Shown one piece after another: positions 17,909-28,139 of a stretch of 41,628 nucleotides of DNA (within the stretch, counting starts at the first letter, position 1; each line of letters starts with the position of its first letter). The translations under genes were made by a program, and so were the position numbers. The stretch is from Betaproteobacteria bacterium (GTDB lineage Bacteria > Pseudomonadota > Gammaproteobacteria > Burkholderiales > CAIKXV01). The notes under the pieces were generated by a model that was given only the letters and a program-made list of their open reading frames with translations, did not search any database and was not told the DNA's origin. Location: the NCBI GenBank assembly GCA_021298815.1, contig JAJTHE010000032.1, forward strand, positions 1 through 41,628. Direction: 5' to 3'.

Positions 17909-18669
17909 ACCTGGAAGCTCCGCACCAGCGAACCGATGAGCAGGTTCCAGCCGTCGACGACGACGAACAGCATCAGCTTGAAGGGCAGCGAGATGATGAC
18001 CGGCGACAGCATCATCATGCCCATCGACATCAGCACGCTCGCCACCACCATGTCGATGACCAGGAACGGGATGAAGATCACGAACCCGATCTGGAAGGCG
18101 GTCTTCAGTTCACTGATGATGAAGGCCGGCACCAGCACCCTCAGCGGCACCGACTCCGGCCCCTGCAGCGGCGGCGTGTTCGACAGCCGCACGAACAGCG
18201 CGAGGTCGGACTCGCGGGTCTGCTTGAGCATGAACTCGCGGAAAGGCGCCACGCCACGCTCGGCCGCGGTCACCAGGTCGATCTTGTTCTCGGAGAAAGG
18301 GAGGTAGGCGTCCTGGTAGGCCTTTTCGAAAGCCGGCGCCATCACGAAGAACGTGAGGAACAGCGCGAGGCCGATCAGCACCTGGTTCGGCGGAGCCTGC
18401 AGCGTGCCGATCGCCTGGCGCAGCAGCGACAGCACGATCACGATGCGGGTGAACGCGGTCATCATCAGCACCGCGGCCGGGATGAACGTGAGCGCCGTGA
18501 GGAACAGCAGGGTCTGGATGGTGAGCGAATAGGTCTGCGCGCCGCCGGCCCCCGGCGTCGAGGTCACCGCCGGCAGGCCCTGCGCGGCCGCACCCAGCGA
18601 AGCCAGCACGAGCATGGCAGCCAGCATGCCGCAGGCTCCTGCCCGTGCCAGGCTGGCGCGCATCCGCAT
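17905..18669 (-). CDS. fliP: flagellar export apparatus protein FliP
   Basis: This 254-residue core subunit of the flagellar export gate carries the cleavable signal peptide typical of FliP ([20 protein letters not shown], then AAAQG). Four membrane segments follow, with the signatures [42 protein letters not shown] and [41 protein letters not shown]. The ATG at 18669 shares one base with the fliO stop (TGATG). An ATG at 18663 is an alternative start. The gene sits in the canonical order fliO-P-Q-R. Confidence 0.96.
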   Translation of the reverse strand: MRMRASLARAGACGMLAAMLVLASLGAAAQGLPAVTSTPGAGGAQTYSLTIQTLLFLTALTFIPAAVLMMTAFTRIVIVLSLLRQAIGTLQAPPNQVLIGLALFLTFFVMAPAFEKAYQDAYLPFSENKIDLVTAAERGVAPFREFMLKQTRESDLALFVRLSNTPPLQGPESVPLRVLVPAFIISELKTAFQIGFVIFIPFLVIDMVVASVLMSMGMMMLSPVIISLPFKLMLFVVVDGWNLLIGSLVRSFQV

Positions 18670-19100
18670 CAACGGCCCTGCCCGCTGCCGGAGAGCAGCC
18701 GCTTGAGCCATGCCGGGTCGGACGCGATGCCGGAGCCGGCAGTCGTTGACGCGCCCCCGGTGCCCGCGCCCTTGGGCAGCGCATGCAGCAGGTTCACGCT
18801 GCCGGCCGCGACGCCGACCACCAGCCACTGCTCGCCCACCTCGACCACCACCAGGCGCTCGCGCGGGCCGACCATCACGCCGCCGACCACGCGCAGCAGG
18901 CCGCCAGCGCTCTGCGTCGGGCCAAGCCGGCGCAGCAGCCAGCCGGTGGCGAAGATGGCGGCGACCACCAGGGCCAGCCCGAACAGGACCTGCAGCAGGC
19001 CGGAAAAGGTGACCGGAGACTGCGGCAGCGCGTCCGCCGCATGCGCGGTGGCGGCCATCATGCCGAGCACCATGCAGGGCAGCGCGCGCGCAGGGTTCAT
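18669..19100 (-). CDS. fliO: flagellar protein FliO
   Basis: This 143-residue accessory membrane protein helps FliP assemble. It has a signal-like N-terminus ([21 protein letters not shown]), one membrane helix near residues 33-55 ([22 protein letters not shown]) and the cytosolic motif [25 protein letters not shown] typical of FliO. Conservation is low in this family; position between fliN and fliP and the 4-base overlap with fliN confirm the call. Confidence 0.92.
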   Translation of the reverse strand: MNPARALPCMVLGMMAATAHAADALPQSPVTFSGLLQVLFGLALVVAAIFATGWLLRRLGPTQSAGGLLRVVGGVMVGPRERLVVVEVGEQWLVVGVAAGSVNLLHALPKGAGTGGASTTAGSGIASDPAWLKRLLSGSGQGR

Positions 19101-19516
19101 CGGTTGAGTCGCCGCAGCCGCTCTTCTGGCGTGATGATGTCGGTCAGGCGGATGCCGAACTTCTCGTTCACGACCACCACCTCGCCCTGGGCAATCAGGC
19201 AGCCGTTCACCAGCACGGTCATCGGCTCGCCGGCCATGCCGTCGAGTTCGATAACCGACCCCTGCGCCAGCTGCAGCAGGTTGCGGATCTGGATCTTGGT
19301 ACGACCGAGCTCCACGGTGATGGTCACCGGGATGTCGAGGATCATGTCGAGGTTGCCGGGCGGCGCCCCGGCGGACTCGTTCTTCAGCTGCGCGAACGCA
19401 GCCGGCTGCACGTCCGGGGACGCGCTGGTCTCCTGTTCGGCCAGCGCCGCAGCCCAGTCGTCGGCGCTGATGTCGTCGCCGGCGGCCGCCGCGGGATCTG
19501 CGTCGGACTCAGCCAC
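19097..19516 (-). CDS. fliN: flagellar motor switch protein FliN
   Basis: This 139-residue C-ring protein has an acidic, Ala-rich N-terminal extension (about 1-50) and a C-terminal SpoA/FliN domain ([32 protein letters not shown], then [23 protein letters not shown]). It builds the base of the switch complex with FliM and FliG. The GTG start at 19516 overlaps the fliM end by 8 bases. The ATGA overlap with fliO continues the coupled chain. Confidence 0.96.
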   Translation of the reverse strand: MAESDADPAAAAGDDISADDWAAALAEQETSASPDVQPAAFAQLKNESAGAPPGNLDMILDIPVTITVELGRTKIQIRNLLQLAQGSVIELDGMAGEPMTVLVNGCLIAQGEVVVVNEKFGIRLTDIITPEERLRRLNR

Positions 19517-20516
19517 CGCTCGCGCCCCGTTCGCCGGGCACCGCGGTCGGCCCGTTCACGAAGCGATCCACCTTCAGCGCGTACCGGCCCTCGGTGACGC
19601 CATAGGAACAGTCGAGCACCGGTATCCCGTCGACTTCGGCGACGACGGTCTCCGCCATGTTCAGGCCGACCACGTCCCCGACCTCGAGCTGCATCAGGTC
19701 GCGGAGCGTCACCGTGGCGGTACCGAGATTTGCAACGAGGTCGACCTCCGCATCCTGGATCTGGCGCGTGAGCATCGTGATCCAGCGTGCATCCGACTCG
19801 CTGCGGTCGGCCTGCATGCCGCTGTAGATCACGTCGCGCAGCGGTTCCAGCATAGCATAGGGCATGCATACGTTGAACTCGCCGCCGCCCGATCCGAGGT
19901 CGATGGTGAAGGTCGACACGACCACGACTTCGGTCGGCGTCGCGATGTTCGCGAACTGCGTGTTCATCTCGGAGCGCACGTACTCGAACTTGAGCGGATG
20001 CACCGACTGCCAGGACCTCTCGTAGTCGGCGAACGACAGCTTCAGGATGTTCTGGATGATGCGCAGTTCGGTGGCGGTGAAGTCGCGTCCCTCGACCCGG
20101 GTGTGGATCTTCCCGCTGCCGCCGAACAGGCAGTCGATGATCTGGAACACGAGGTTCGGGTCGAGCACGAACAGCGACGTGCCGCGCAGCGGCTTCGCGT
20201 GCACCAGGTTCAGGTTGGTCGGGACCGGCAGGTTGCGCGTGAAGTCGCTGTACTTGATGACGCGCACCGGACCGACGGAGATCTCCGGGGACCGGCGCAG
20301 GTAGCTGTACAGCGAGATACGCAGCAGGCGGGCGAAGCGCTCGTTGATGAGCTCCAGCGTGGGCATGCGCCCGCGGACGATGCGCTCCTGGCGGCCGATG
20401 TCGTACGGACGAACGCCCTCGGCCGAATCGCTGTCGGTCACCTGCTCTTCGGTGTCGCCGGAGACGCCGCGCAGCAGCGCGTCGACTTCGTCCTGCGAGA
20501 GTATGTCTTCGGCCAT
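19509..20516 (-). CDS. fliM: flagellar motor switch protein FliM
   Basis: This 335-residue C-ring protein binds CheY-P and sets rotation direction. The N-terminal CheY-binding helix LSQDEVDALL (residues 6-15) is followed by the CheC-like middle domain with the FliG-contact motif FGGSGK near residue 130. A C-terminal SpoA domain follows (ATVTLRDLMQLEVGDVVGLN, about 265-320). It lies 77 bases after fliL, with no promoter that I can support in that gap. Confidence 0.97.
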   Translation of the reverse strand: MAEDILSQDEVDALLRGVSGDTEEQVTDSDSAEGVRPYDIGRQERIVRGRMPTLELINERFARLLRISLYSYLRRSPEISVGPVRVIKYSDFTRNLPVPTNLNLVHAKPLRGTSLFVLDPNLVFQIIDCLFGGSGKIHTRVEGRDFTATELRIIQNILKLSFADYERSWQSVHPLKFEYVRSEMNTQFANIATPTEVVVVSTFTIDLGSGGGEFNVCMPYAMLEPLRDVIYSGMQADRSESDARWITMLTRQIQDAEVDLVANLGTATVTLRDLMQLEVGDVVGLNMAETVVAEVDGIPVLDCSYGVTEGRYALKVDRFVNGPTAVPGERGASGG

Positions 20517-20593
20517 GAGCTGCGGGTCGTCTGTCTAACGTCGGTTCGAGGACGTGACGTGGAGCGCGAACGTGGAAAGGATGCGTACTGCGG

Positions 20594-21214
20594 CTACTGG
20601 ATGACGAAGGAGGTAAACAGCACGTCGGTGACCCCCATGCCGTCGACCTTCGCGATGGAGGCCTTGGCGGCTTCCGAGAGCTTGTCGAACTCGGCCCTCG
20701 CCTGGTCGATCACGGCCTGCTCGGTGCCTTCCGGGAAGGCCTTCATCACCGGCGGAAGGTCGAAGTCGATGCCCAGCGCCTTGTTGGCGGCGTGGCGGAT
20801 CTCGAGTTGCAGGCGCAGCTTGCCATCGGCGCTGGCGACCTCTTCCGCGCGCTTGCCGGAGAGCACGAGCAGGATGCCGTTGCGGATCTCGGGCAGCACC
20901 TTCTTGATCTGCTCGGAGACCTTGGCGTCGCTCACCTTCAGTTCCATCGCGACCTGCAGGTAGCGGCCGCGATCGGCGAGGTTGACCACGAACGGCTCGA
21001 GCTTCTCGAACATTGGCGCAGCCTTGGGCCTGGGCTTCACCTCGGCCGTCTCGTCGTCGCCCTTCTTGGCTTGCAGGAAGAACCATGCGCCGCCGCCGCC
21101 ACCGGCGAGCAGCACGACCAGGCCGATGATCAGGAACAGCTTCCCCTTGCCCTGCTTCGGCGCTGCGCCTACGTCTGCTTCCGCTGTCTTGGCTTTCGCC
21201 GCTGCCTTTGCCAT
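20594..21214 (-). CDS. fliL: flagellar basal body-associated protein FliL
   Basis: This 206-residue single-pass inner-membrane protein surrounds stators and tunes motor torque. It has a lysine/alanine-rich cytosolic N-terminus, one membrane helix (about 26-47: LFLIIGLVVLLAGGGGGAWFFL) and a periplasmic stomatin-like domain (FEKLEPFVVNLADRGRYLQVAMELKV). The domain holds an extra segment before the C-terminal LFTSFVIQ, making the protein somewhat longer than usual. A 149-base gap separates it from fliK; TTGCGC (21311-21316) and TAAACT (21288-21293) with a 17-base spacer could be a weak internal promoter. Confidence 0.93.
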   Translation of the reverse strand: MAKAAAKAKTAEADVGAAPKQGKGKLFLIIGLVVLLAGGGGGAWFFLQAKKGDDETAEVKPRPKAAPMFEKLEPFVVNLADRGRYLQVAMELKVSDAKVSEQIKKVLPEIRNGILLVLSGKRAEEVASADGKLRLQLEIRHAANKALGIDFDLPPVMKAFPEGTEQAVIDQARAEFDKLSEAAKASIAKVDGMGVTDVLFTSFVIQ

Positions 21215-21363
21215 CGTCTGTCCCGGACAAACCCACTACTGCAGATTCCAGCAGGAAATTCACTGGAAACAACATCTTTGCGTGCAGAGTTTATGTGCAG
21301 GATGACGAGAGCGCAATAAGCTTCTAGCGGAAGGGCGTTTTCAGCAACAGTGCGGGCGCGGGA

Positions 21364-22497
21364 TCAGACGAACATGTCGATCCCGACCCGGCCCCGGATG
21401 ACGGCAACGGTGCCCTGCCCGGCGGCGCCGGCACCAGGGGCGTCCAGAACGGTGGCGAGGTCAGGCGCCGGATGCCGCCCGTGCCCGTCGCGCGAAGCCT
21501 GCTGCTGACCCGCGAAGGACTCGGCCCCGACCGACGTCTGGCCCAGCGACAGCCCCCCCTGCGCCAGCATCTCGTTCAGCCGGGGCAAAGCGGCCTGGAT
21601 GGCCTCGCGCACCGCTGCATGCTGCGAGGTGAAGTACAGGTTCGCCTGGTCGTTCTGGATCGTGATGCGCACCTCCACCGGACCGAGCTGCGGCGGGTTG
21701 AGTTGGATGTCCGCCGACTGCACGCGCTGGCCGACCAGCCAGGTGACGCGCTCGTTCATCGCGCTCGGCCACTCCGGCCGGCCGAACGGCGTGGCGACCT
21801 GGGTGGTCGCCGCACGCGCCTCGCCCGGGCTCGGCGCGGCGGGCGCCGAGGCATGCGCGTGGACGGTGGCGCCCCCCTCGGGCACGGCCGGGCCGCCTGC
21901 CGGCAACGGCGCTCCGCCTTCGACCCCGCCGCGCGCAGCCACGTCGGCCATCAGGGCCCGGAACGCCGCAGGGGAATCGACCGAGGCCTGCGGCAAGCGC
22001 TTGCCGGCGGCGGCATCCATTGCCGCGCGCAGGTCTGCGTCCGGCGGCGACTCGGCAGCGGCCTGTACGCCAGGTCCTTCGGCATCCGGCACGGGGCGGC
22101 CCGCGCCCGGGAGCGCCGGGGCCGAGAGCGGCCCGCGCACGATCGCCTGCAGCAGGGGCTCGGCCGAAGGCAGCGCGGCCTGCGCGCCCGGCACCCCGGC
22201 AGCGGACGGCTGCGTGGCCAGGAAAGCGGCCATCGCGTGGGCTGCAATCCTATTCGAATCAACGAGCTGCGGCACCGCAGCGGCGTCTGCGGGCGGTGCC
22301 TGCGCCGGTGCCTCCCCCGCCGTGGCATCGCCGGCGGTGGTGCCGGCGGCCTGCATCCGCTGTTCCAGGACGTCCCTGAATCCGCCATCGGGCCATGCCT
22401 CGGGGCCGGTGCCTGGAACCGCATCCACCGGCGCCTGCGCCGGGTTGACGGACGACATCGGATTGGCGACGGGTCCTGCTTGCACGGAAGCATTCAC
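21364..22497 (-). CDS. fliK: flagellar hook-length control protein FliK
   Basis: This 377-residue secreted ruler protein sets hook length and switches export specificity. Most of it is low-complexity Ala/Pro-rich sequence. The C-terminal Flg_hook domain is clear: MNERVTWLVGQRVQSADIQLNPPQLGPVEVRITIQ, then LYFTSQHAAVREAIQAALPRLNEMLAQGGLSLG. I chose the GTG at 22497 because GAGG lies seven bases upstream; an in-frame ATG at 22548 would add 17 residues but has no clear ribosome site. It lies between fliJ and fliL, its usual position, and follows a (CTAG)n palindrome. Confidence 0.88.
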   Translation of the reverse strand: MNASVQAGPVANPMSSVNPAQAPVDAVPGTGPEAWPDGGFRDVLEQRMQAAGTTAGDATAGEAPAQAPPADAAAVPQLVDSNRIAAHAMAAFLATQPSAAGVPGAQAALPSAEPLLQAIVRGPLSAPALPGAGRPVPDAEGPGVQAAAESPPDADLRAAMDAAAGKRLPQASVDSPAAFRALMADVAARGGVEGGAPLPAGGPAVPEGGATVHAHASAPAAPSPGEARAATTQVATPFGRPEWPSAMNERVTWLVGQRVQSADIQLNPPQLGPVEVRITIQNDQANLYFTSQHAAVREAIQAALPRLNEMLAQGGLSLGQTSVGAESFAGQQQASRDGHGRHPAPDLATVLDAPGAGAAGQGTVAVIRGRVGIDMFV

Positions 22498-22583
22498 GGC
22501 AATACCTCGACTCTCGGGGATGGATGCCACCCGTGGTGCAAGCCGCATGCCAGCGTTCCCGTACCGGCCGGCCGCGCCAGCCC

Positions 22584-22601
22584 GCTAGCTAGCTAGCTAG
22601 C
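22584..22601. repeat. perfect (CTAG)n palindrome between fliJ and fliK
   Basis: Eighteen bases read as four GCTA units plus GC, a perfect self-complementary sequence containing four overlapping CTAG tetramers. The first TAG on the minus strand is the fliJ stop (22597-22599). Because TAG recurs every four bases, all six frames are closed here. CTAG is normally rare in such genomes. Confidence 0.92.
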
Positions 22602-23061
22602 CCCCCGCCTCGTCCCGGTCGCGCTTCGCCTCGCGCAGCATCGTCTGCGCGTGGTCGTCCTGCAGGCGCTGTTCCAGCCTGCCCTCCCGCGCGTCCTCGG
22701 CCCTTGCATGGCGGGTGGACAATGCATCGAAGGCCTTCTTGCGACGGCGCTGCTCGAGCCAGTCCTTCTGCCCCTCGAGGTAGGCCGCATCGCGCGCCGC
22801 AACCTCCGCACCCTGCTGCATGCAGGCCTCGTCCAGACGCGCCAGGAAGGCCTGGAAGTCGCGCACCTGCATCACTCCCATGCCCTGCGCGAGCGAGCGC
22901 TGCAGGCGATCCCGATACTCCACCCGGTAGGCCTCCACCTGGGCCAGCTTCTCCCTGGCCTGGCGCCGCTCGGCATCGAGCGCCTGCAACCGGCGTTCCG
23001 CGGCCTCGACCCGGTCGGCCGAAAGATCGACCAGCGGCTGGAGCGGGAAGCGGCGGCTCAC
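22597..23061 (-). CDS. fliJ: flagellar export chaperone FliJ
   Basis: This 154-residue, highly charged coiled-coil protein sits in the FliI ATPase ring and links ATP use to export. The N-terminus FPLQPLVDLS matches the family, and long helices rich in E, R, K and Q follow throughout. The GTG at 23061 (MSRRFPLQ) has GAGG seven bases upstream and is clearly better than the longer open frame, which reads into fliI out of frame. It lies between fliI and fliK as usual. The stop lies inside the CTAG repeat. Confidence 0.92.
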   Translation of the reverse strand: MSRRFPLQPLVDLSADRVEAAERRLQALDAERRQAREKLAQVEAYRVEYRDRLQRSLAQGMGVMQVRDFQAFLARLDEACMQQGAEVAARDAAYLEGQKDWLEQRRRKKAFDALSTRHARAEDAREGRLEQRLQDDHAQTMLREAKRDRDEAGG

Positions 23062-23110
23062 CGGACGCCCTCGGGGCCGGCTGCTGCAGACAGCCTGCGC
23101 GAGGGCAGGC

Positions 23111-24550
23111 TCATGTCGCGAACAGCGCCGCGAGATCGGCGCGCGACTGGACATGGTCGGCGCGCTCGTGCTGCTGCTGCTGCAGGAAGCGTTCGAGCTG
23201 CGGATAGCGCGCGACCGCCTCGTCCAGTTCCCGGTCGCCGCCACGGACGTAGGCCCCGACGCTGATCAGGTCGCGGCTTCGCTGGTAGCGCGAGTAGTAG
23301 TACTTGAAGCGGCGCACCAGCGCGAACTCTTCCACCGTCACCAGTTCGTTCATCGCCCGGCTGATCGAGGCCTCGATGTCGATCGCCGGGTAGTGCCCCT
23401 GGTCGGCAAGCGAGCGCGACAGCACGATGTGCCCGTCGAGGATCGCGCGTGCCGAGTCCGCGATCGGATCCTGCTGGTCGTCGCCCTCGGCGAGCACGGT
23501 GTAGAAGGCGGTGATCGAGCCGCCGCCCGAACGTCCGTTGCCGGCACGCTCCACCAGCTGTGGAAGCTTGGCGAACACGGACGGCGGATAGCCGCGGGTG
23601 GCCGGCGGCTCGCCGATCGCCAGCGCGATCTCGCGCTGTGCCATCGCGTAGCGGGTGAGCGAATCCATGATCAGCAGCACCTGCAGGCCCTGGTCGCGGA
23701 AATGCTCGGCGATCGCCGTGGCATAGGCAGCACCGTGCAGCCGCAGCAGCGGCGGCGTGTCCGCCGGTGCCGCCACCACGACCGAACGGGCACGTCCCTC
23801 CGGGCCGAGGATGTTCTCTATGAATTCCTTCACCTCGCGCCCGCGCTCTCCGATCAGCCCCACCACCACCACATCTGCGTTGGTGTAGCGCGCCATCATG
23901 CCGAGCAGCACGCTCTTGCCGACGCCGCTGCCGGCGAACAGCCCCAGCCGCTGGCCGCGCCCCACCGTGAGCAGGGCGTTGATCGCGCGTACGCCGGTGT
24001 CGAGCACGGTACGGATCGGCGCGCGGTCGAGCGGATTGACCGGGCGGCTGTACAGCGGTGCCTGCCGGTCCTGCGGCACTGGTCCGAGATCGTCCAGCGG
24101 ACGGCCGCTGCCATCCACCACCCGGCCGAGCAGCTTCTCGCCCACCGCGACCTGGCGCGCACGGTCGGCCGCTCGGCGCCGCGGATAGAAGTCGGCGCCG
24201 AGCCGCGGCACCCTGCGCGTCGCACCGTCGATCGGCATCACGATCGCGCCTGGCTCCAGCCCGAAGACGTCGGTCGACGGCATCAGGAACAGCCGGTCGC
24301 CGGAGAAGCCGACCACTTCCGCCTCGACCCGCATGCCGGTCTGCGAATAGACATAGCAGCTGCTGCCCACCGGCACCTTCAGTCCGACCGTTTCCATCAC
24401 AAGGCCGGCGACCCGGGTCAGGCGGCCCGACAGCACCCAGGGCTGCGCCTGGCGCACCGCCTGCCGGCTGTGCTCGAACAGGCGCGTCCAGCGCTCGAAC
24501 GCGTGGCCCGGCAGCCAGCCCTCGCCATCCGGCTTGTGCGCCGCGGTCAC
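23111..24550 (-). CDS. fliI: flagellum-specific ATPase FliI
   Basis: This 479-residue F1-beta-like ATPase powers substrate delivery to the export gate. Walker A is [13 protein letters not shown] (about residue 185) and Walker B is [35 protein letters not shown]. The N-terminal beta-barrel ([21 protein letters not shown]) is present. The GTG start at 24550 overlaps the fliH stop (GTGA). The much longer open frame to 25999 reads fliH and fliG in a wrong frame and is rejected. Confidence 0.97.
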   Translation of the reverse strand: MTAAHKPDGEGWLPGHAFERWTRLFEHSRQAVRQAQPWVLSGRLTRVAGLVMETVGLKVPVGSSCYVYSQTGMRVEAEVVGFSGDRLFLMPSTDVFGLEPGAIVMPIDGATRRVPRLGADFYPRRRAADRARQVAVGEKLLGRVVDGSGRPLDDLGPVPQDRQAPLYSRPVNPLDRAPIRTVLDTGVRAINALLTVGRGQRLGLFAGSGVGKSVLLGMMARYTNADVVVVGLIGERGREVKEFIENILGPEGRARSVVVAAPADTPPLLRLHGAAYATAIAEHFRDQGLQVLLIMDSLTRYAMAQREIALAIGEPPATRGYPPSVFAKLPQLVERAGNGRSGGGSITAFYTVLAEGDDQQDPIADSARAILDGHIVLSRSLADQGHYPAIDIEASISRAMNELVTVEEFALVRRFKYYYSRYQRSRDLISVGAYVRGGDRELDEAVARYPQLERFLQQQQHERADHVQSRADLAALFAT

Positions 24551-25311
24551 CGGGGTTCGCGCGGCCAGCCGCCGCTGCCGGGCGCCGGCACCTGCACCGT
24601 CCCGGACGGCGCATTGCCCTCGGCGGGCGGCATCGCGGTGGCGCGCTGCGGTACGTCCAGGTCGACCCAGCGCTCCTCGCGTCCGAGCGCCGCAATCACC
24701 GCGCGCCAGCGCGAGCCCAGGCTGGCATCGAGCTCGCTCGTGGCCGTTTCGATGCGGCAGCCACCGCGTTCCAGCCTGGCATCCTCGACGATGCGCCACG
24801 GCGAAGGCGTGAGCTGGTTGGCATCGAGCACCGAGCGCACCAGGGCGGCATCCTGGGGATGCAGCAGCAGGCGCGGATGCTGGCTGCCCTGGGGCAGGCT
24901 GGCGATCGCTTCGCGCACCACCGGCAGCACCACTTCCGGGTGGACATACAGCGCGTGGCGCAGGATCTGGCGCGACAGCTCGACCGCCAGCCCCATCACG
25001 TCGCCGGCCAGCGCCTGCTCGTGGTCTTCCAGCACCTCGCGCAACCGGCCCAGGAGCTGCGCCAGATCGGCGACATCGCGCGCGCCGGCGGCGAGCCCGC
25101 TGGCCAGCCCGGCGGCATGGCCCTCGGCGCGCGCCTGTTCCCGGATGCGCGCGAGCTCTTCCTCGGGCGGACGTACGGGCAACGGCGGCGCCTGCTGCTC
25201 GCCGCGCGGCGGGGCCAGCGGGTCCATGTGCCAGGGCACGACCGGCGCGCCCTCGAGGGTCGGCGCACCGGGGAACGAGGCGCCGGATTTCCGGATGGTC
25301 GCGCGTGCCAT
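24547..25311 (-). CDS. fliH: flagellar assembly protein FliH
   Basis: This 254-residue regulator of FliI tethers the ATPase to the C-ring through FliN. A Pro-rich N-terminus leads into a helical segment ([30 protein letters not shown]) that has the Gly/Ala-spaced repeats of FliH. A C-terminal stalk-like domain follows, with [14 protein letters not shown] and [21 protein letters not shown] Pro/Gly-rich tail of about 30 residues extends past the usual end. It overlaps fliI by 4 bases and follows fliG by 15. Confidence 0.93.
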   Translation of the reverse strand: MARATIRKSGASFPGAPTLEGAPVVPWHMDPLAPPRGEQQAPPLPVRPPEEELARIREQARAEGHAAGLASGLAAGARDVADLAQLLGRLREVLEDHEQALAGDVMGLAVELSRQILRHALYVHPEVVLPVVREAIASLPQGSQHPRLLLHPQDAALVRSVLDANQLTPSPWRIVEDARLERGGCRIETATSELDASLGSRWRAVIAALGREERWVDLDVPQRATAMPPAEGNAPSGTVQVPAPGSGGWPREPR

Positions 25312-25326
25312 GGCACCGGGCCGGCG

Positions 25327-26325
25327 TCAGCCGACCAGCCCCTCTTCGCCCTTGCCGCCGAGCGCGATCTGCCCTTCGTCGGCGAGCCGGCGCACGATCT
25401 TCAGGATCTCGCGCTGCTCGGCCTCGACCTCGGACAGCTTGACCGGCCCCTTCGACTCGAAGTCGTCGCGCAGCATCTCGGCGGCGCGCGAGGACATGTT
25501 CTTGAAGATCTTCTCGCGCAGTTCGTTCGAAGTGCCCTTGAGCGCGATGATCAGCGACTCGGACTGCACCTCGCGCAGCAGCAGCTGGATGCCGCGGTCG
25601 TCCAGGTCGTTCAGGTTCTCGAACACGAACATCTGGTCCTCGATCTGCTGCGCGAGCTCGGCGTCGTGCTCGCGCAGGGAGGCCATCACCGAGGCCTCCA
25701 GCGACGTGCCCAGGTTGTTCAGGATCTCGGCGGCGACCGTGGTGCCACCCAGCGCGCTCTTCGACACCTTGCTCGCGCCCTGCATCAGCTGGGTCAGCAC
25801 CTCGTTCAGCTCGTTCAGCGCCGACGGCTGCACGCCCTCGAGCGCGGCGATGCGCAGCATCACGTCGTTGCGCAGGCGCTCGACGAAACGGGTCAGCACG
25901 TCCGCGGCCTGGTCGCGCTCGAGGTGCACCAGGATGGTCGCGATGATCTGCGGATGCTCGTTCTTGATCATCTCGGCGATGGATGCGCCATCCATCCACT
26001 TCAGTGCCTCGATGCCGCCGGTATCGTTGCCGCGCAGGATGCGGTCGATCACCCCCGACGCGCGCTCGGAGCCGAGCGCCTTGTTCAGCACCGACCGGAT
26101 GTAGTTGTCCGAATTCAGGCCGATGGTGGTCTTGACCCCCGCCTGTTCGCGGAAATCGCGCAGCACTTCCTCGACCTGCTCGCGTTCGACGTTCTGCAGC
26201 TCGGCCATGGCCGCGCCGAGCTTCTGCACCTCGCGCGGGGACAGGTACTTGAATACCTCGACCGCCTCGTCCTCGCCGATGGACATCAGCAGGATGGCGC
26301 TTTTCCGGATGCCGTCTTCACTCAT
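25327..26325 (-). CDS. fliG: flagellar motor switch protein FliG
   Basis: This 332-residue C-ring protein contacts the MS ring through its N-terminal domain and the stators through its C-terminal charged helix. Visible motifs are [28 protein letters not shown] (N), [25 protein letters not shown] (middle) and [44 protein letters not shown] (C), the torque helix. It is full length. It lies 78 bases after fliF. Confidence 0.97.
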   Translation of the reverse strand: MSEDGIRKSAILLMSIGEDEAVEVFKYLSPREVQKLGAAMAELQNVEREQVEEVLRDFREQAGVKTTIGLNSDNYIRSVLNKALGSERASGVIDRILRGNDTGGIEALKWMDGASIAEMIKNEHPQIIATILVHLERDQAADVLTRFVERLRNDVMLRIAALEGVQPSALNELNEVLTQLMQGASKVSKSALGGTTVAAEILNNLGTSLEASVMASLREHDAELAQQIEDQMFVFENLNDLDDRGIQLLLREVQSESLIIALKGTSNELREKIFKNMSSRAAEMLRDDFESKGPVKLSEVEAEQREILKIVRRLADEGQIALGGKGEEGLVG

Positions 26326-26403
26326 CCCGCGATGATACTTGTCCCGGCACGTTCAGCGCTGCCCCCTGCGCGGACGGACGCACGAACGGCCGGGCGCGGC
26401 CGG

Positions 26404-28116
26404 TCACTCCCGCCCGACCCAGTCCTTGACCACGTTGGCGACGATCTGCGGCTCCTGCTTGGCGAGGTCCTTCACCGCCTGCAGGTCGGCGTCGAACCCG
26501 CGACCGCCGGTCATGATCGGCGGGCTGGCGCCGCCGCCCGTGCCACCGCCGGCGCCCCCCCCGCCGCCCTGCCCACCGGCGGCCGCGGCCGCCATGGCCT
26601 GCGCGTAAGCCTCCTGTGCCGCGAGGTCGCGTTCCCCGGCCAGGGCGAGGTCGCGCAGCACCGGGCGCAGGACCATCAGGTAGACGAACAGCGCCGCGAC
26701 GATCGCGGCGAGGGTCCACAGCACCGTGTTCATGTTGCCGAGCAGGCGCTGCGTCACCTCGGCCACCAGCGTCGGCCCCTCGATCTCCAGCCGCTCGGCC
26801 TCGTTGAACGCCGCGTTGACCAGGTTCACCGTGTCGCCGCGCTTCTCGTTGAAGCCCATCGCCTGGCGCACCAGGTTGGTCAGCTGGGCGATCTCCGCCT
26901 CGGGCAGCGGGGTGTTCTCGGACTTGCCCTCCTTCACCTCACGGCGGTGGTTGACGACCACCGCGGCGGACAGCCGCCGGATCGCGCCCACCTCGGAACG
27001 GGTGTGGGTGATGGTCTTGTCGAGCTCGTAATTGGTGGTGGCCTCGCGATGCGAATTCCCCGGCGGCGGCGGCTCCTGCGCGCCCTTCGGGGCGCCCTTG
27101 GCCGGCGCGTTCAGCGGCGCGGTGGCCGCCCCGGGCGGCTGGTTGGACAACGCGCCGGGGACGCCGCTCGCATCGCGCGGATTGTCGCCCAGGGTCTCCA
27201 CCGTCTGCTGGCTGCGGATCGCCTGCTCCGGCACCGGGTTCGGCTTGTACGACTCGGCGGTCTGCTCGACGGTCGAGAAGTCGAGCTCTGCCGTGACCTG
27301 CGCGCGCACGTTGCCCGGGCCGACGATCGGGGTCAGGATGGCCTCGATCCGGCGCACGAAATTCTGCTCCACTGCCTGCAGATACTTCAGCTGCCCGGCG
27401 TCCAGGCCGGCATTGCCATCGCGCCCGGCGGGATTGGAGGTCAGCAGGTTCCCGGCCTGGTCGACGATGGTGACCGCGGACGGGGCCAGCTCGGGCACGC
27501 TGCTGGCCACCAGGTGGGTGATGCCGGCGAGCTGCGCCGGATCGAGCGTGCGCCCGGGGAACAGGCTGACCATCACCGACGCGCTCGGCTTCTGCTGGTC
27601 GCGCACGAACACGCTCGGCCGCGGGATCGCCAGGTGGACCCGCGCTCCCTGAACCGAACCGAGCGCCTGCACCGTGCGGGCGAGCTCGCCTTCCAGCGCG
27701 CGCTGGAAATTCACCTGCTCGACGAACTGGCTGGTGCCGATGCGCTGGTTCTCGAGCAGTTCGAAGCCGATCGAACCGCCGCGCGGCAGGCCCTGCTGCG
27801 CGAGCCGCAGCCGGGACTCGTACACCCGGTCGGAGGGAACGAGGATCGCACCCCCACCCTCGGACATGCGGTACGGCACGTTGATCTGCTGCAAGGCGGA
27901 GATGATCGCGCCGCCGTCGCGGTCGGTCACGTTGCTGAACAGCACCTTGTAGTCGGGCGTGCGCGCCCAGGACACGAATGCGACCGTGATCGCGACCGCA
28001 GCCGCGACACCGACCAGCAGCACGACCTTCTGGACGTTGGTGAGTCGGAAGAACCCCTGCAGCAGGGGTGTCGAGGCGGGCGGCGGTGCTTGGGGGGAGG
28101 TGGGAGCCTGCGCCAT
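26404..28116 (-). CDS. fliF: flagellar MS-ring protein FliF
   Basis: This 570-residue protein forms the inner-membrane MS ring. Membrane helices lie at about residues 31-50 and 455-478. The periplasmic ring-building motifs include DYKVLFSNVTDRDGGAIISALQQINVPYR, ALEGELARTVQALGSVQGARVHLAIP and VTAELDFSTVEQTAESYKP. A Gly-rich linker (about 505-520) precedes the C-terminal FliG-binding segment (DLAKQEPQIVANVVKDWVGRE). It follows fliE by 23 bases in the fliE-F-G order. Confidence 0.97.
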   Translation of the reverse strand: MAQAPTSPQAPPPASTPLLQGFFRLTNVQKVVLLVGVAAAVAITVAFVSWARTPDYKVLFSNVTDRDGGAIISALQQINVPYRMSEGGGAILVPSDRVYESRLRLAQQGLPRGGSIGFELLENQRIGTSQFVEQVNFQRALEGELARTVQALGSVQGARVHLAIPRPSVFVRDQQKPSASVMVSLFPGRTLDPAQLAGITHLVASSVPELAPSAVTIVDQAGNLLTSNPAGRDGNAGLDAGQLKYLQAVEQNFVRRIEAILTPIVGPGNVRAQVTAELDFSTVEQTAESYKPNPVPEQAIRSQQTVETLGDNPRDASGVPGALSNQPPGAATAPLNAPAKGAPKGAQEPPPPGNSHREATTNYELDKTITHTRSEVGAIRRLSAAVVVNHRREVKEGKSENTPLPEAEIAQLTNLVRQAMGFNEKRGDTVNLVNAAFNEAERLEIEGPTLVAEVTQRLLGNMNTVLWTLAAIVAALFVYLMVLRPVLRDLALAGERDLAAQEAYAQAMAAAAAGGQGGGGGAGGGTGGGASPPIMTGGRGFDADLQAVKDLAKQEPQIVANVVKDWVGRE

Positions 28117-28139
28117 CGCCTAGCTTCGGTCGGAACCCA

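Noticed and set aside
20517..20593. Promoter between fliL and fliM
   Set aside because: No credible -10/-35, sigma-54 or sigma-28 element in 77 bases.
23111..25999. A 962-residue open frame covering fliI and more
   Set aside because: Upstream of 24550 it reads fliH and fliG out of frame; the family N-terminus and the GTGA overlap fix the start.
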